A stretch of DNA of 31,882 bases, from positions 1 through 31,882 of the forward strand of contig JBAVOR010000003.1 of the NCBI GenBank assembly GCA_049692255.1, read 5' to 3'. A program made the translations under genes and the position numbers. The notes beneath the pieces are model-generated. The model saw only the letters and a program-made list of their open reading frames with translations. It was not told where the DNA came from and ran no database searches. Shown here piece by piece: positions 1 to 7,157 of the stretch. This stretch comes from JBAVOR01 sp049692255. GTDB lineage: Bacteria > Babelota > Babeliae > Babelales > JACPOV01. The stretch's first letter is position 1, and each line of letters starts with the position of its first letter.

Positions 1-140
1 TGGCAGTTGTTAACGATCCAGGAAAAACTAATATCCTGGTAAATAATAGTGCTGCCAGTGGGATATACGAAGCGTATGAGTTTCTGATAAAGCATTGCCA
101 AGATTCATTCGTTGCTGGAAAAATCGGCAAAAATAGATGA
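1..140 (+). CDS. C-terminal tail of an unidentified protein (partial, 5' end outside window)
   Basis: An open frame enters from the left edge (first full codon at 3) and runs 45 codons to TGA at 138-140. The tail has an ordinary soluble-protein composition, with a beta-like stretch (TNILVNN) followed by a helix-like stretch (YEAYEFLIKHC) and a basic end (KIGKNR). This could be the end of an alpha/beta fold, but I do not recognise the family. It converges on the barrel gene that ends at 189, leaving 48 bases between the two stop codons with no clear terminator hairpin. An opposite-strand frame is also open here to the window edge, so strand assignment is only moderately sure. Confidence 0.45.
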   Translation, partial: AVVNDPGKTNILVNNSAASGIYEAYEFLIKHCQDSFVAGKIGKNR

Positions 141-188
141 TTAAACGTACCATCTTGCATTTCGGCCATAACATCGACTTTTGCACCA

Positions 189-1634
189 TTAAAAGCGAAT
201 ATCAATATTTGCCCACACAGAAACTATGCTTGCCGTATTGCTGTTCGCAGCACCTTCGTATGAAACGTTAACGCCGACAGTACATCGCTCACATTGATAG
301 CCGAATGAACCAAATACCGCATTTGCTAAGGAAGTTGCTTGTGTGCCACTCTTTGTATCAATATTGTCTGCTGCTACCAAGGTGTACACGGCGTCGCGCG
401 GCATCTGAAATTCGTTCGGATATACTCCTTCAGAAATAGTTGCATTGCTTGCGGTAGTCACGGTGACCGGTGTGGTATTGGCAAGTTGCGCAATACCTAC
501 CAGATCAGCAACGCCCACTTCTGGCAGCGTTATGAACGGCGTTACTTTTTCTGCTTGGCGATACCAGAAGTTGTATCCCAATTCAAAACAGAAATTGTTA
601 TGATCGGCATGTGCTGCTAAAAGCAGATCAACCGAATTGCGCGGGGTAACGTTTGCTTTGAACGTAAGATTGTTAATAGCAAAAAAGGGATTTGCATCTG
701 CCGTTGGTGTGGTGAATAACAGATACCGGGACCATTGGCCGTTGGGTGTCATATCAAACGATCGGGTTTCTTTTGCTTTGAAGCCATAGCGCCATTTCAG
801 TTCGCCATACAATGCAAAGCGATTGCATCGGTCAAAGTTCCATGATTTTTCAGCATTAAAACCAAGGCCTGCCTGCGCATGCTTTGACCCGACAATAGGT
901 TCAAACAGAGATACCGCTTTTGATCCATGCCCCGTCGGTGCCCCTGCTAACGCGTAAGCAACTAATAGCAATGATTCATCGCACAGTCTAAAATTTTTAA
1001 GCAGTTTTATCTGCAGATCATCAACGCCACTTTTTGATTGGGAACCATTAATTTTACCGTACGTCATAGTTGGATTGGTAAACGCTTCGCTCACCGTAGT
1101 AAACCCTGGAAGCTGCCCAAAAGCATCTGCGGGAATGTCTGTTTCACGAATGTGCATATTATTTTTTCTTTTAACAAACGCGGTGTTTACTGTTAAGGCA
1201 AAATCGGCAGGTAACATCCATGCAAGGTAGAACATGGTGCCATATGTTTGTTGTATGGGTCTGAACGACACTGTTGAAGAATAGTAGGTGTCCGGAGCAG
1301 AAATAACTTGAAACCATAACGAATCGATATTGCCTGAACCGTTTTCTCGCACATTCATGTCAGATACATGATTAATGTTAAAATACTTTTTAAGTGAGCT
1401 GCCTACCGTTTGTGTGTACATTGGCTTGACCGATAGTAATAGAAACTGATCACCCATGTGCGCATATTCATCAAAGGTAAGCGCTTGTTCATATATCGGG
1501 TTATATGCCATTTGCCGTGGCACAAAAATAGTATGAGCAGAGCTATCGGTGCGAGCTGGTTGTGTAAAGACCATGGTGATCGTGAGTAGAGCCACTATAG
1601 ATTTTTCAAAAACGCGTATCGTCTTCATTTTCAT
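189..1634 (-). CDS. Probable outer-membrane beta-barrel protein, 481 aa
   Basis: The protein starts with a signal peptide (basic KMKTIR, then hydrophobic SIVALLTITMVF, likely cleavage near residue 29). It continues as alternating polar and aromatic strands typical of a barrel and ends in DIRF, with the terminal Phe expected of a BAM substrate. Repeated strand-like segments such as CFELGYNFWYRQ and FALYGELKWRYGF support the fold. The ATG has an AGGG stretch just upstream and lies 12 bases after the stop of the gene at 1647-2921, so the two are probably co-transcribed. Ligand and pore function cannot be told from sequence. It resembles the large Cys-containing barrels seen in protist-associated bacteria, but I cannot name a family. 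Confidence 0.7.
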   Translation of the reverse strand: MKMKTIRVFEKSIVALLTITMVFTQPARTDSSAHTIFVPRQMAYNPIYEQALTFDEYAHMGDQFLLLSVKPMYTQTVGSSLKKYFNINHVSDMNVRENGSGNIDSLWFQVISAPDTYYSSTVSFRPIQQTYGTMFYLAWMLPADFALTVNTAFVKRKNNMHIRETDIPADAFGQLPGFTTVSEAFTNPTMTYGKINGSQSKSGVDDLQIKLLKNFRLCDESLLLVAYALAGAPTGHGSKAVSLFEPIVGSKHAQAGLGFNAEKSWNFDRCNRFALYGELKWRYGFKAKETRSFDMTPNGQWSRYLLFTTPTADANPFFAINNLTFKANVTPRNSVDLLLAAHADHNNFCFELGYNFWYRQAEKVTPFITLPEVGVADLVGIAQLANTTPVTVTTASNATISEGVYPNEFQMPRDAVYTLVAADNIDTKSGTQATSLANAVFGSFGYQCERCTVGVNVSYEGAANSNTASIVSVWANIDIRF

Positions 1635-1646
1635 TACCCTATCTTT

Positions 1647-2921
1647 TTATAACAATGGTCCATATTTTTTTTCGAGCAACTGCACAAATGCATTCGTTGA
1701 GAATACCGGCGTTGGCGGAACGGGTATGGGAGTTCCATAGAATGACGCATACGCATTTGAATCGTTGGAATCGAGCCATGTCGCAACGAAGCCTGCAGCG
1801 TTTGCACTCAAACCAACAGGCCCGCCGATAGTGGTCGATGTGTTTGATAAAATGGAGCATACCGGGGTGAAATTAAATCCGTTATTAGTCGATAAAGTCC
1901 ATACGGGTGATCCGGGACTTCCCTGATTTGCACCAACAACCCACGTAGACATGAAACCGGCATGATTTGCAGCAATCCAGGGACCAGCATCTGGGTTATC
2001 GGGATTGGTTGCGAATGCGGAAAATGTCGCCCAATTGGAAGAAGTGGTAGCTGTTGAAAAGTATGTTTGGCCTGCTGCTCCTGCATTGGCACGTGAGACC
2101 GCCATGAAATAACCATTCATTTCTGCTGTAACGGGCACGCTTTCAAAAAAACCAACACTTAAGATTGGGTACACGGTAGTTGATGAAAAAGGATTAGTTG
2201 ATGAAAAATAGGCTGAATTTGTTTGAAGCCCTTGGGCTATCCAGGTGAGCATGCAACTGTTACCAACAACCAATGCAGCCACAAATCCTCTGGAGGTTTG
2301 TGAATTTTGATTTTGATTCAATACCGAACTATCAGTAGTAACTTGCGTTGGAGAGCTCCATGCTGCCGTTCCTGTTGAAAAACTGACATACGCATTCTCA
2401 TCAGCTCCTATCATCGTAGCCACAAATCCTGATGAGCCCCCACTGACATATGCGTCCGAGTTGGAGTCCAGCGATAAGGTGTTTGGATTGATTTGAATTG
2501 CTGCACTCCAGGTTGCGCCATTATTGGTCGAAAAGCTTGACCAGGCATTATTGGAACTATCCATCCACGTTACCATAAAACCGGTACCATTACCTGCTAC
2601 AAAAACATCTGAATTCGAAGCGACATTTCCCTGTGCGGCACTAACCACGCCGCTCTGCCAAGTAACGCCATTAGTGGAAAAACTGTAGTGAGCATTATTG
2701 GCAGAATCTGCCCACGCGGCCATAAAACCAGCTGCTGTAGCAGCAGAAAATATATTGCTCGTCACGCCACCAGAACTACTTACATTAACCGGCGGAGTCC
2801 ATGGTGTAATGGGGGGACATGATGCATCTAAGAGTGATGAAACAAGCAGGAGAACAAAAAGCAAAGAACTGTTGTTGAATACAGTAGACGCTTTATTTAA
2901 CAGAAATCTGCGAGGTATCAT
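1647..2921 (-). CDS. Secreted Asp-box (sialidase/BNR-like) repeat protein, 424 aa
   Basis: After a signal peptide (hydrophobic LLFVLLLVSSLLDA, then CPP) the protein is built from repeats of about 50-60 residues. Each repeat contains a GF.A.W.D/S..NA.. strand followed by an Asp-box-like turn such as STNGVTW, STNNGATW and STNNGFNF. This is the beta-propeller pattern of sialidase/BNR proteins. I see no set of catalytic Arg, Tyr and Glu residues that would prove sialidase activity, so a binding role is as likely. The ATG at 2921 is preferred over the one at 2930 because AAGGA lies 8 bases before it, whereas it overlaps the earlier ATG. It is upstream partner of the barrel gene at 189-1634. A Cys after the hydrophobic stretch makes a lipoprotein conceivable, but the lipobox is poor. 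Confidence 0.65.
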   Translation of the reverse strand: MIPRRFLLNKASTVFNNSSLLFVLLLVSSLLDASCPPITPWTPPVNVSSSGGVTSNIFSAATAAGFMAAWADSANNAHYSFSTNGVTWQSGVVSAAQGNVASNSDVFVAGNGTGFMVTWMDSSNNAWSSFSTNNGATWSAAIQINPNTLSLDSNSDAYVSGGSSGFVATMIGADENAYVSFSTGTAAWSSPTQVTTDSSVLNQNQNSQTSRGFVAALVVGNSCMLTWIAQGLQTNSAYFSSTNPFSSTTVYPILSVGFFESVPVTAEMNGYFMAVSRANAGAAGQTYFSTATTSSNWATFSAFATNPDNPDAGPWIAANHAGFMSTWVVGANQGSPGSPVWTLSTNNGFNFTPVCSILSNTSTTIGGPVGLSANAAGFVATWLDSNDSNAYASFYGTPIPVPPTPVFSTNAFVQLLEKKYGPLL

Positions 2922-3067
2922 TACATACATCCTTTTTTATGGAATTGGTATGTAATTAACCAAACATCATATTCGTTTGCGTGTCAACTATATTGAGTGC
3001 TTATCCAGGGCAAACGCATCTAAAATACATATATTCTGCGACATTTCTGAAAAAGAGTTTATTTTTC

Positions 3068-3102
3068 GCGCTCATCCTGAGCTTGTCGAAGGACAAGAGC
3101 GC
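3068..3102. repeat. Intergenic palindromic repeat of the CTGAGCTTGTCGAAGG type
   Basis: The core CTGAGCTTGTCGAAGG is a motif I recall as widespread between genes in many unrelated bacterial genomes, where its translations give spurious PELVEG or LSLSKD peptides. Both peptides occur here in two frames. Locally it folds two ways: CTTGTC/GACAAG (3082-3087 with 3092-3097, 4-base loop) inside an outer GCGCTC/GAGCGC pairing (3068-3073 with 3097-3102). No function can be assigned. Confidence 0.65.
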
Positions 3103-3110
3103 TCGATGCC

Positions 3111-3187
3111 CTTCCGCCGTTGCAATGCTATGGCGGGACAGGTCGATAAACCATGCCACGTCGTAGCCTATGGCGAAGACGGGTCAG
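3111..3187. repeat. Second palindromic repeat family, two imperfect copies
   Basis: Two related units occur side by side. One spans about 3114-3137 (CCGCC at 3114-3118 pairing with GGCGG at 3132-3136). The other, about 3159-3183, contains CGTAGCCTATGGCGAAGACG. They share the core TGCTATGGCGG / GCCTATGGCGA. This type of CTATGGCG repeat is commonly found next to the CTGAGCTTGTCGAAGG repeat. Position and divergence suggest old, non-coding repeat DNA. Confidence 0.45.
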
Positions 3188-3340
3188 AGCGAGCGCCTTT
3201 TTAAAATCACGTTAGTTGATGCAGTAAATGCTTATAAAAAACCGAAACTTGCTTGCAAATTCATTGGAAATACTGTGGCAAAAAAAGCCTAATACTCTCG
3301 CAATTTAGATGCGTTTGCCCCGAAAGAAGCTTCTGTTTTA

Positions 3341-3369
3341 TTGAAGATAACGGCTTTTTCTTATATAGT
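3341..3369 (+). promoter_or_regulatory. Sigma-70-like promoter for the gene at 3418
   Basis: TTGAAG at 3341-3346 and TATAGT at 3364-3369 are separated by exactly 17 bases (4/6 and 5/6 matches to consensus) and lie 48 bases before the ATG at 3418. It sits just outside the inverted-repeat segment. The call rests on sequence match only. Confidence 0.5.
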
Positions 3370-3417
3370 AATGCTACAAAATAAACATCTTGTGTAGCGG
3401 GGGGGCGATATTTCTGC

Positions 3418-3939
3418 ATGCGTATAATTATTCCGTTCTATTCTGTTGTATATCTAATTACTGTTGCACTGTATGCAAGTGATCTTAAGATTATTGATCA
3501 AAAAAAAATGGATGCGCTTCAGCGGACCGAAAGTAAAGCGCTTCTTGCTCTTATCCAGACCGATAATCTAGAAGAAGCGTTACATAAAATAGAAGATATG
3601 CGTGAGCGCAGCATTACTTTAAAAAGAGCGCAAGGTGAAGCATGTGTGTATGCACTTGCACATAAACAAAAAGACCGAGAAAAAGCGGTAATGATCGGCG
3701 TAATGATAGCGTGTGGTCTTTATTCCTATGGATCGTTATGGTGGCAAACTATGAACTATTCGAAAGAGTTGAGTGCAGTAACGCGCAAAGAGTTAACACT
3801 CTTTGCTGTGGGCACTGAAGCGATCGTATTGGGCTTCCATGGATGGAGCTGTGCTTCTTCGTATATGAAAAACAGATATTTATTAGAGCCTGTGGAACGA
3901 GAAGTTCTGGCGATTATGCAAAAGGGAAATGAAGAATAG
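3418..3939 (+). CDS. Small exported protein, member 1 of a three-copy local family, 173 aa
   Basis: The function is unknown. An N-terminal signal peptide (IIIPFYSVVYLITVALYA) precedes a helical region with the family signature ALIxxDxLxxAxxKxxDMRxR (here LIQTDNLEEALHKIEDMRER, residues about 44-63). A hydrophobic segment (VMIGVMIACGLYSYGSLWW) and a second weaker one (LTLFAVGTEAIVLGFHGWS) follow, with a charged tail. The same order is seen in the proteins at 5458-5955 and 6028-6540, so the three are paralogues, this one the most diverged. The likely state is an exported, membrane-associated helical protein. The ribosome site is poor: a run of G residues lies rather far upstream of the ATG. It converges on the hydrolase gene ending at 3957. 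Confidence 0.7.
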   Translation: MRIIIPFYSVVYLITVALYASDLKIIDQKKMDALQRTESKALLALIQTDNLEEALHKIEDMRERSITLKRAQGEACVYALAHKQKDREKAVMIGVMIACGLYSYGSLWWQTMNYSKELSAVTRKELTLFAVGTEAIVLGFHGWSCASSYMKNRYLLEPVEREVLAIMQKGNEE

Positions 3940-3956
3940 CGTTTATGCTGCAGTAG

Positions 3957-5279
3957 CTATGAGACGCGCGCTGCTTCTTTTTGTTTTTTCATGCGCTCAT
4001 TATAAGATTGCCATAGTTGAGCGAGAGAGTCGCGGTACTGGTAAGTCAATACACCGCATGCTGCTAATGCCCCCACCGTGATAAGCGGTTTGGCTGCAAA
4101 GAATTTTTGCGTATTGCGTAGGTAACGCGTAAAGTTGGGTTCTGCTTCATCATTAAACACCCCAGTGCTGTGTAATGTGCGCCTTATAAACTGTTGCGCA
4201 TCAACCGCCTTATTAAAACCATTATGTCCTTTGTTGTGTGTGTGGACGTGGTACGTTTTGCTTCCTACTTTTAATGTTTCAATGAACTGAGCATCGAAGC
4301 TGTTGGAAACAATTTCATCGGGCGTAGAAAAAACAAGAACAAACGGTATGTGATTATAATCATTACACGAAGCAACGATCTTAATATTGTTTATAGCGCT
4401 ATCACGGATTTCTTCGTGATTATTAGAACGCTTAATCCAATGGTTCGCTGCCATTTTTCTTACGCTTTGGGGGAGGATATATAAATTGCCTAGCGCTGTT
4501 TGAATAGCAGTTCTGAAATTCAACAGCGGGTGAACGAGTACCACGCTTGCCAATTTTTGTCGTATAGCAGATAGATGATTATCGGTAATGCCCAATGCAT
4601 CTAACTCTTTTTGATAACACTGTTTAAGTGCAGGGGCACCAGTTAATAATGCAAGCGTATTGATAGTGGTTCCACCCCCCATAGACATGCCCTTAAGAAT
4701 AATTTTTCCCGCAAAAAGATTGGGCGTATTAACCAATTTATGCAGCAACAACAGAAGCTGTAATACATCTTTTTTGCCACTGTATGCTTTGGTAGAAGAG
4801 AGTAGGTTTGAGCGATGTGATTTATACTCTTTGAGTTGCTTTTGCATTTCGGTGGGACTATTCTCTGCAGTTGCCTGGGTGAGGATCTGTGTGGCATCAT
4901 CATCAATAAATTTGCCGTATTGCATGTAAGGGGCAATAAAGTAAGCATTATCCATATAACAATGGTGTTTTTCAACGGTACTCTGCCTAGGGGGCCTGCC
5001 ATTAAATCCATGGACAAATAGTATGATGCGGCTGTTTGCCTCTTGAAGAGAAGGGGCATGTTCCCCTTTGTGTAAGATATGGCGCGATATATCCTGTTGT
5101 GCCAAATGTACATGAGGGTGATTAGGAAAAATAACCTGTGCCTCTTGTGGACTCACCGTAAGGGCTTGGTGTAATTGCTGCGTTTCCCCCTGATCGCTAC
5201 CGAATATGCAAAAGGTGGAAAAAAAGGCAATTGCCAGGGAAAATGTAAGAAGGAATGTCTTTTTAAAGGTATGTATCAT
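3957..5279 (-). CDS. Exported alpha/beta-hydrolase (lipase/esterase-like), 440 aa
   Basis: A signal peptide (LLTFSLAIAFFSTFCIFG) leads into an alpha/beta-hydrolase. It shows the oxyanion strand ILFVHGFNG (HG at 90-91), the nucleophile elbow GMSMGG with Ser199, a probable acid Asp321 in FSTPDEIVS, and a His352 in NKGHNGF. The order and spacing fit a complete catalytic triad. A hydrophobic stretch near residues 398-413 (PLITVGALAACGVLTY) followed by a basic tail suggests C-terminal membrane anchoring with the enzyme outside the cytoplasm. The ATG has AGGGGG eight bases upstream. The substrate cannot be predicted; esterase or lipase activity is most likely from the family. It stands alone on the minus strand between members of the three-copy family, which suggests insertion or rearrangement within that cluster. 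Confidence 0.8.
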   Translation of the reverse strand: MIHTFKKTFLLTFSLAIAFFSTFCIFGSDQGETQQLHQALTVSPQEAQVIFPNHPHVHLAQQDISRHILHKGEHAPSLQEANSRIILFVHGFNGRPPRQSTVEKHHCYMDNAYFIAPYMQYGKFIDDDATQILTQATAENSPTEMQKQLKEYKSHRSNLLSSTKAYSGKKDVLQLLLLLHKLVNTPNLFAGKIILKGMSMGGGTTINTLALLTGAPALKQCYQKELDALGITDNHLSAIRQKLASVVLVHPLLNFRTAIQTALGNLYILPQSVRKMAANHWIKRSNNHEEIRDSAINNIKIVASCNDYNHIPFVLVFSTPDEIVSNSFDAQFIETLKVGSKTYHVHTHNKGHNGFNKAVDAQQFIRRTLHSTGVFNDEAEPNFTRYLRNTQKFFAAKPLITVGALAACGVLTYQYRDSLAQLWQSYNERMKKQKEAARVS

Positions 5280-5377
5280 ATGAGTAACCCCCTATTTTGA
5301 TGAAAAATTCAGATATAAATAATATTTTACCAAAAAAGGGGGAAATGTCAAGAGAAAAGGAGACCTTTTTCTTAAGA

Positions 5378-5407
5378 TTGACAATGGTGTAATGGCCCTG
5401 ATATTTT
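5378..5407 (+). promoter_or_regulatory. Possible promoter for the gene pair at 5458 and 6028
   Basis: A perfect -35 TTGACA (5378-5383) is followed after 18 bases by TATTTT (5402-5407, 4/6). The start codon at 5458 is 50 bases further on. The -10 is weak; an alternative TATGCT lies at 5412-5417. Confidence 0.4.
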
Positions 5408-5457
5408 GCACTATGCTATAGGCGAATTTAAGCAAAATATAAAAAAGGAAGAACATA

Positions 5458-5955
5458 ATGCATAAGCATTTTTTGATTGTAAGTATTATGCTGTTGATAA
5501 CCGCCATGAACTATACTGCGGAAAATAGTTCACGAGCGTTGCAACAACTCACCGCTCTCGAGTGTTCGTCATTGGTTTCTCTTATTGCAATAGATGAACT
5601 TGATCTTGCTATCAAAAAAGTGGATGATATGCGACAGCGTGGCATACGTCTTGATGCACACAAATATGATGGCATCAAAAAAATTATTACCGGAAAACGT
5701 GATGAGTGGAAAAAGGCTGGTCTTTGTTCTGTGGTTGCATTAGTAAGTTGGGTTCAGGCGTATGCAAATTATAGTGAATATTATAGTTTAGCGCAGAAGT
5801 GTAGCGGTACTAAAGTGGTGGATCAAGCTATTTTTGCTAATACCATAGATGCGAGTATTTGGACTTATTATGGGTATTCACATGGGTCTGCATGGTTAGA
5901 AAATCGTACTAAATTTCCGCTGCTCGAGGCAGCCCTTACTGCAATTAAACGATAA
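5458..5955 (+). CDS. Small exported protein, member 2 of the three-copy family, 165 aa
   Basis: It has a short signal peptide (FLIVSIMLLITAMNYTA) and then the family signature SLIAIDELDLAIKKVDDMRQ. A hydrophobic segment (AGLCSVVALVSWVQAYANY) and a conserved end (GSAWLENRTKFPLLEAALTA, then IKR) follow. It is close to the next gene at 6028: both share long identical segments such as DQAIFANTI and QKY/HKYD around the middle, so this is a recent tandem duplication. A good AGGAAG lies before the ATG. The function is unknown; an exported membrane-associated protein is inferred from the two hydrophobic regions. Confidence 0.75.
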   Translation: MHKHFLIVSIMLLITAMNYTAENSSRALQQLTALECSSLVSLIAIDELDLAIKKVDDMRQRGIRLDAHKYDGIKKIITGKRDEWKKAGLCSVVALVSWVQAYANYSEYYSLAQKCSGTKVVDQAIFANTIDASIWTYYGYSHGSAWLENRTKFPLLEAALTAIKR

Positions 5956-6027
5956 TAGTGAAAGCGTATATGCACAGAAGTATCTATAGTAATAAGAGCC
6001 CTACTCAATAAAAGAGGAGCTACTTAT

Positions 6028-6540
6028 ATGCGTATATCGATTATTCTTTGGTGTGTTGGAAGCTTATTCGTCTCTATGAATTATGCCGCAGAACGTTCCG
6101 AGAGCGATTTGCAATGCACAGCTCTCGAAGGTTTAGTAGATCTTGAGTGTTCGTCACTGTTTTCTCTTATTGCTATAGATCAGCTTGATCTTGCTATCGA
6201 AAAAGTGCATGATATGCACGATCGAGGCCTGCGGCTCGATCAGCAAAAATATGATAACATCATCAATGTTATTGGCAGAAAACGTGATGGGTTGAGAAGG
6301 GCTTGTACTTTTTGTATTGCTGCATTAGTAAGTTGGAATTACGTGTATTCAAATTATAGTATATATTATAATTCGGCGCAGCAGTGTCGGGGTACTAAAG
6401 TTGCGGATCAGGCTATTTTTGCTAATACTATAGGGGCGTGTACGGGTGCCTATTTGGGGTATTTACATGGGTCTGCATGGTTAAAAAATTATACTCAATT
6501 TCCACTGCTCGAGTCGGCTCTTGATACAATTAAACGATAA
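6028..6540 (+). CDS. Small exported protein, member 3 of the three-copy family, 170 aa
   Basis: This is the nearest paralogue of the gene at 5458. The signal peptide (IILWCVGSLFVSMNYAAE) is followed by the signature SLIAIDQLDLAIEKVHDMHD, a hydrophobic segment (CTFCIAALVSWNYVYSNY) and the shared end FPLLESALDTIKR. It differs by a short insertion near residues 30-38 (ALEGLVDLECSS) where part of the sequence looks duplicated (TALEG/VDLEC). AGGAG lies nine bases before the ATG. The 72-base gap after the previous gene shows no terminator, so the two are probably transcribed together. The function is unknown. Confidence 0.75.
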   Translation: MRISIILWCVGSLFVSMNYAAERSESDLQCTALEGLVDLECSSLFSLIAIDQLDLAIEKVHDMHDRGLRLDQQKYDNIINVIGRKRDGLRRACTFCIAALVSWNYVYSNYSIYYNSAQQCRGTKVADQAIFANTIGACTGAYLGYLHGSAWLKNYTQFPLLESALDTIKR

Positions 6541-6556
6541 AATAGCAAAAAATTAT

Positions 6557-7090
6557 ATGCACAGAAATAATCTTCTTCTTTTACTCAATAATTATAGCCC
6601 CTCGCGTGATGAGGCATCATTCAAACAACACATGATCGATTTTATTCAAAAATATCCCGATTGTTTTGAGCGATCATTAGCGATAGGGCATATTACAGCA
6701 TCCTGTATGCTCGTAAACAAACAGAACACCCATGCATTGTTACTGCATCATGCTAAGCTGGGCCAATGGTTTCAGCTGGGTGGCCACTGTGATGGCAATA
6801 GTGATGTTCTGGCGGTTGCCATAAAAGAAGCACAAGAAGAATCAGGGATCCATGAAATACAGCCCCTGAGTGAGACTATTTTTGATATCGATATTCACGT
6901 AATCCCGAGCAATAAAAAAGAACAGGCGCACTTTCACTTTGATGTTCGCTTTTTATTGCAAGTGCAGGGCGATCAAGATGTTATTCAAAACAGCGAATCA
7001 AAAGAGTTGCGTTGGATAACAAAAGATATTACAGCGCTGCCAACAAACAACCCATCAGTGGTGCGCTTGTTTGAAAAGTGGGTGAATTAA
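6557..7090 (+). CDS. Nudix hydrolase, 177 aa
   Basis: Nudix enzymes cleave nucleoside diphosphates linked to another group. The Nudix box lies at residues 76-98: LGGHCDG at its start and KEAQEESGI at its end, with metal-binding Glu94 and Glu95. The usual first Glu of the box is replaced by Ser81-Asp82, which fits a Nudix subgroup I recall with GGHCDGD-type boxes rather than decay. There is no signal peptide, unusual for this window, so it should act in the cytoplasm. I use the ATG at 6557 rather than an upstream TTG at 6521, because the latter lies inside the preceding gene and adds no conserved sequence. Neither has a strong ribosome site. A remnant of a second copy of its 3' end lies at 8884-8925. 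Confidence 0.85.
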   Translation: MHRNNLLLLLNNYSPSRDEASFKQHMIDFIQKYPDCFERSLAIGHITASCMLVNKQNTHALLLHHAKLGQWFQLGGHCDGNSDVLAVAIKEAQEESGIHEIQPLSETIFDIDIHVIPSNKKEQAHFHFDVRFLLQVQGDQDVIQNSESKELRWITKDITALPTNNPSVVRLFEKWVN

Positions 7091-7107
7091 TGGACACTCC
7101 TATTGGG

Positions 7108-7138
7108 TTCATGTAAAAATATATAGTATTCATGTAAA
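7108..7138 (+). repeat. Two direct repeats TTCATGTAAA, 21 bases apart, before the caspase-like gene
   Basis: TTCATGTAAA occurs at 7108-7117 and again at 7129-7138. The centre-to-centre distance of 21 bases is two helical turns, the geometry of tandem sites for a DNA-binding protein. The intervening TATAGT could be a -10, but no good -35 accompanies it. The site is a weak candidate operator. Confidence 0.3.
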
Positions 7139-7157
7139 CAATAAATAGGTATCTTCT

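Larger units (their letters stand above)
3008..3320. mobile_element. MITE-like segment bounded by 17-bp perfect inverted repeats
   Basis: Bases 3008-3024 (GGGCAAACGCATCTAAA) and 3304-3320 are perfect reverse complements, 17 of 17. They enclose about 280 bases that hold two intergenic palindromic repeats and no convincing gene. The layout resembles a non-autonomous miniature element. No clear target-site duplication is visible next to the repeats and no transposase is present, so mobility is inference. The gene-free stretch from 2922 to 3417 consists of this segment and a promoter for the gene at 3418. A 40-codon frame at 3170-3292 lies inside it and is not called as a gene. Confidence 0.45.

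Noticed and set aside
1..188. Open minus-strand frame running off the left edge
   Set aside because: It overlaps the end of the barrel gene in another frame and runs against the plus-strand tail at 1-140, which has a more protein-like composition and a natural stop. A choice between them is not certain, and only the plus-strand one is listed.
2977..3204. Two overlapping plus-strand frames through the repeat region
   Set aside because: Their peptides include PELVEG and LSLSKD, known artefacts of the intergenic palindromic repeat.
6521..6556. Twelve-codon N-terminal extension of the Nudix gene from a TTG
   Set aside because: The TTG lies inside the preceding gene, has no ribosome site, and adds no conserved sequence.
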